A stretch of DNA of 51,848 bases from assembly GCA_003516865.1 (NCBI GenBank), contig DPBR01000004.1, positions 11,255 to 63,102 on the forward strand, read 5' to 3'. Positions 50,373 to 51,848 of this stretch are shown here, piece after piece. Position 1 is the stretch's first letter. Every line of letters starts with the position of its first letter. This DNA is from Oscillospiraceae bacterium. GTDB taxonomy: Bacteria; Bacillota; Clostridia; Oscillospirales; Ruminococcaceae. The notes beneath the pieces are model-generated. The model worked only from the letters and a program-made list of their open reading frames with translations. It made no database searches and had not been told where the DNA came from. The position numbers and the translations under genes were made by a program.

Positions 50373-51848
50373 ATGGCTAACGATAAAATTATAATTAAAG
50401 GCGCGCGCGAACATAATCTAAACAACATCGACGTTACAATTCCGCGCGATAAACTTGTTGTTCTGACGGGAGTATCGGGTTCGGGAAAATCCTCGCTCGC
50501 GTTCGACACGATTTTTGCGGACGGTCAGCGCCGTTATATGGAGAGCCTTTCAAGCTATGCGAGAATGTTTCTCGGTCAGATGGAAAAGCCCGACGTTGAC
50601 AGCATCGAGGGACTTTCGCCCGCAATCTCAATTGACCAGAAAACGACCTCGAAAAACCCGCGCTCAACAGTCGGCACGGTAACCGAAATTTACGACTATC
50701 TCCGACTTATGTACGCGAGAATAGGCATTCCTCACTGCCCTGTCTGCGGGCGTGAAATCCGCCAGCAGACTGTTGACGAGATTGTCGACAAGGTTATGGA
50801 GCTGCCCGAAAAGACGAAATTTCAGGTTCTCGCGCCTGTTGTCAGAGGTCGCAAGGGCGAGCATAAAAAAGAGTTTGAAAGCGCGAGAAAATCGGGCTTC
50901 GCAAGAGTTCGCGTTGATGGAATAACCTATGATTTATCCGAGAAAATATCGCTTGAAAAGAACATCAAGCACTCTATCGAGATTATCGTAGACCGCCTTG
51001 TGATAAAAGACGGCTTGAAATCGCGCCTTTCCGAGAGTATCGAGGCTGCAAGCGCGCTTACCGGCGGTCTGGTTTACATCGACGTCATTGACGGCGAGGA
51101 GCTTCACTTCTCGCAGAGCTATTCCTGCCCCGAGCACGGCGTTTCCGTGGACGAGCTTGTGCCGAGAATGTTCTCGTTCAACAACCCGTTCGGCGCCTGC
51201 CCCGAATGTACGGGACTCGGCGTTTACAAGCGAATCGACCCTGCGCTCATTCTCCCGAATATGGATTACTCGATTGCGGAAGGCGGCGTGAGAGCGCCCG
51301 GCTGGACTTACGGCGAGGGAACAATCGCCGCGATGTTCTTTGACGCGATATGTGAGAAAAACGGCTGCTCGCCAGAACAGCCGCTGTCAGAACTGCCCGA
51401 AAAGGCAATCGATGAAATTCTTTACGGTACTCACGGCGAGAAAATTCTCATAAAACGCCCGAAAAGACAGGGCGGCGGCGAGTATTACACAGATTTCGAG
51501 GGCGTCGCAAACAACCTTGAGCGCCGATATAAAGAATCCGCAAGCTCCTATTCAAGAGATTTTATTGAGGAATATATGAGCGACGCAGTCTGCCCGAAAT
51601 GCCACGGCGAGCGCCTTAACGACACCGCGCTTTCCGTTACGGTAAGCGGTAAAAATATAATGGATTTCTGCAAAATGTCGGTTTTAAAAGCGCTTGAATT
51701 TATCGATAATATTGAGCTTTCAAAGCGCGATATGCTGATTGCGGGTCAAATTCTCAAAGAAATCAAGTCGAGGCTGGGATTTTTGCGGTCTGTCGGTCTT
51801 GAATATCTCACTTTGTCGCGTTCCGCCGGCACGCTTTCGGGCGGCGAA
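50373..51848 (+). CDS. uvrA: Excinuclease ABC subunit A, 5' part (cut by window end)
   Basis: First 492 codons of UvrA, open to the window edge. Walker A of the first ABC ATPase is VVLTGVSGSGKSSLAFDTIF (about residues 29-48); the first zinc module has CPVCGREI, and CPEHG and FGACPECTG are seen further on. The last five residues, LSGGE, are the ABC signature of the first ATPase, so the sequence stops mid-motif. ATG 50373 has AGGAAAGG upstream, 23 nt after the uvrB stop. Partial only because of the window edge. Confidence 0.97.
   Translation, partial: MANDKIIIKGAREHNLNNIDVTIPRDKLVVLTGVSGSGKSSLAFDTIFADGQRRYMESLSSYARMFLGQMEKPDVDSIEGLSPAISIDQKTTSKNPRSTVGTVTEIYDYLRLMYARIGIPHCPVCGREIRQQTVDEIVDKVMELPEKTKFQVLAPVVRGRKGEHKKEFESARKSGFARVRVDGITYDLSEKISLEKNIKHSIEIIVDRLVIKDGLKSRLSESIEAASALTGGLVYIDVIDGEELHFSQSYSCPEHGVSVDELVPRMFSFNNPFGACPECTGLGVYKRIDPALILPNMDYSIAEGGVRAPGWTYGEGTIAAMFFDAICEKNGCSPEQPLSELPEKAIDEILYGTHGEKILIKRPKRQGGGEYYTDFEGVANNLERRYKESASSYSRDFIEEYMSDAVCPKCHGERLNDTALSVTVSGKNIMDFCKMSVLKALEFIDNIELSKRDMLIAGQILKEIKSRLGFLRSVGLEYLTLSRSAGTLSGGE

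Noticed and set aside
1..51848. CRISPR arrays, insertion sequences, prophage
   Set aside because: No regular direct repeats with spacers, no transposase- or phage-like products, and no terminal inverted repeats flanking a gene were found by reading.

Overview
The window reads as chromosomal core sequence from an anaerobic, endospore-forming low-to-medium GC Firmicute, most likely Clostridia and plausibly near the Oscillospiraceae/Ruminococcaceae. The evidence is a PolC-type replicase, an alpha/beta-type small acid-soluble spore protein, a YunB-like sporulation protein, a short-form HisG with HisZ, strong AGGAGG-type ribosome binding sites, consensus sigma-A promoters, and a cellulase of the GH5/CBM2 type. 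The placement is inferred from gene content and gene order; no 16S gene is present. No insertion sequence, prophage, CRISPR array or riboswitch was recognised.

Layout: every protein gene from position 118 to 47109 lies on the minus strand, and everything after 47.2 kb is on the plus strand. On the minus strand, read from high to low coordinates, the units are: (a) DUF951 - prfA - tsaC/ywlC - coaE - lytic transglycosylase - M18 aminopeptidase - yunB - ligA - lipoprotein - leuC - Dabb - leuD - GNAT - leuB - FNT channel (47.1 to 34.5 kb), very tightly packed and ending in a hairpin that overlaps the last stop codon; (b) a monocistronic spore-protein gene; (c) a CBM2-GH5 lipoprotein cellulase followed by a signal-peptidase-like protein without catalytic residues; (d) an M50 protease and an AIM24-family protein; (e) glgA; (f) hom - pyrH - frr - uppS - cdsA - dxr - rseP - ispG - polC (27.8 to 15.9 kb), a translation/isoprenoid/envelope/replication cluster; (g) a histidine operon hisZ-G-D-B-nudix-H-A-x-y-F-lipoprotein-I-z-E (15.7 to 5.6 kb), interspersed with four or five non-his genes; (h) fba; (i) tyrA - membrane protein - pepF - histidine-kinase-like protein. 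On the plus strand: tRNA-Lys(TTT), tRNA-Arg(CCG), radC, uvrB and the 5' part of uvrA, cut by the window end inside its ABC signature.

Regulation visible in the DNA: nine promoters with good -35/-10 pairs at 17 or 18 bp spacing. Several share a TGTGATATAAT-like extended -10. The his promoter carries a perfect 18-bp inverted repeat over its -10, the uvrBA promoter sits in a 31-bp near-perfect palindrome, tyrA has a 19-bp palindrome over its start site and SD, and a cre-like site follows hisF.

Most genes are ordinary housekeeping. The least explained items are two apparent pseudo-enzymes (the SipW-like protein at 30.9-32.1 kb and the second half of the duplicated lipoprotein at 6.9-8.3 kb), the uncharacterised membrane and secreted proteins embedded in the his and leu operons (two of which share a C-terminal motif), and the palindromic operators. 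I did not see a clear novel multi-gene defence or mobile system.
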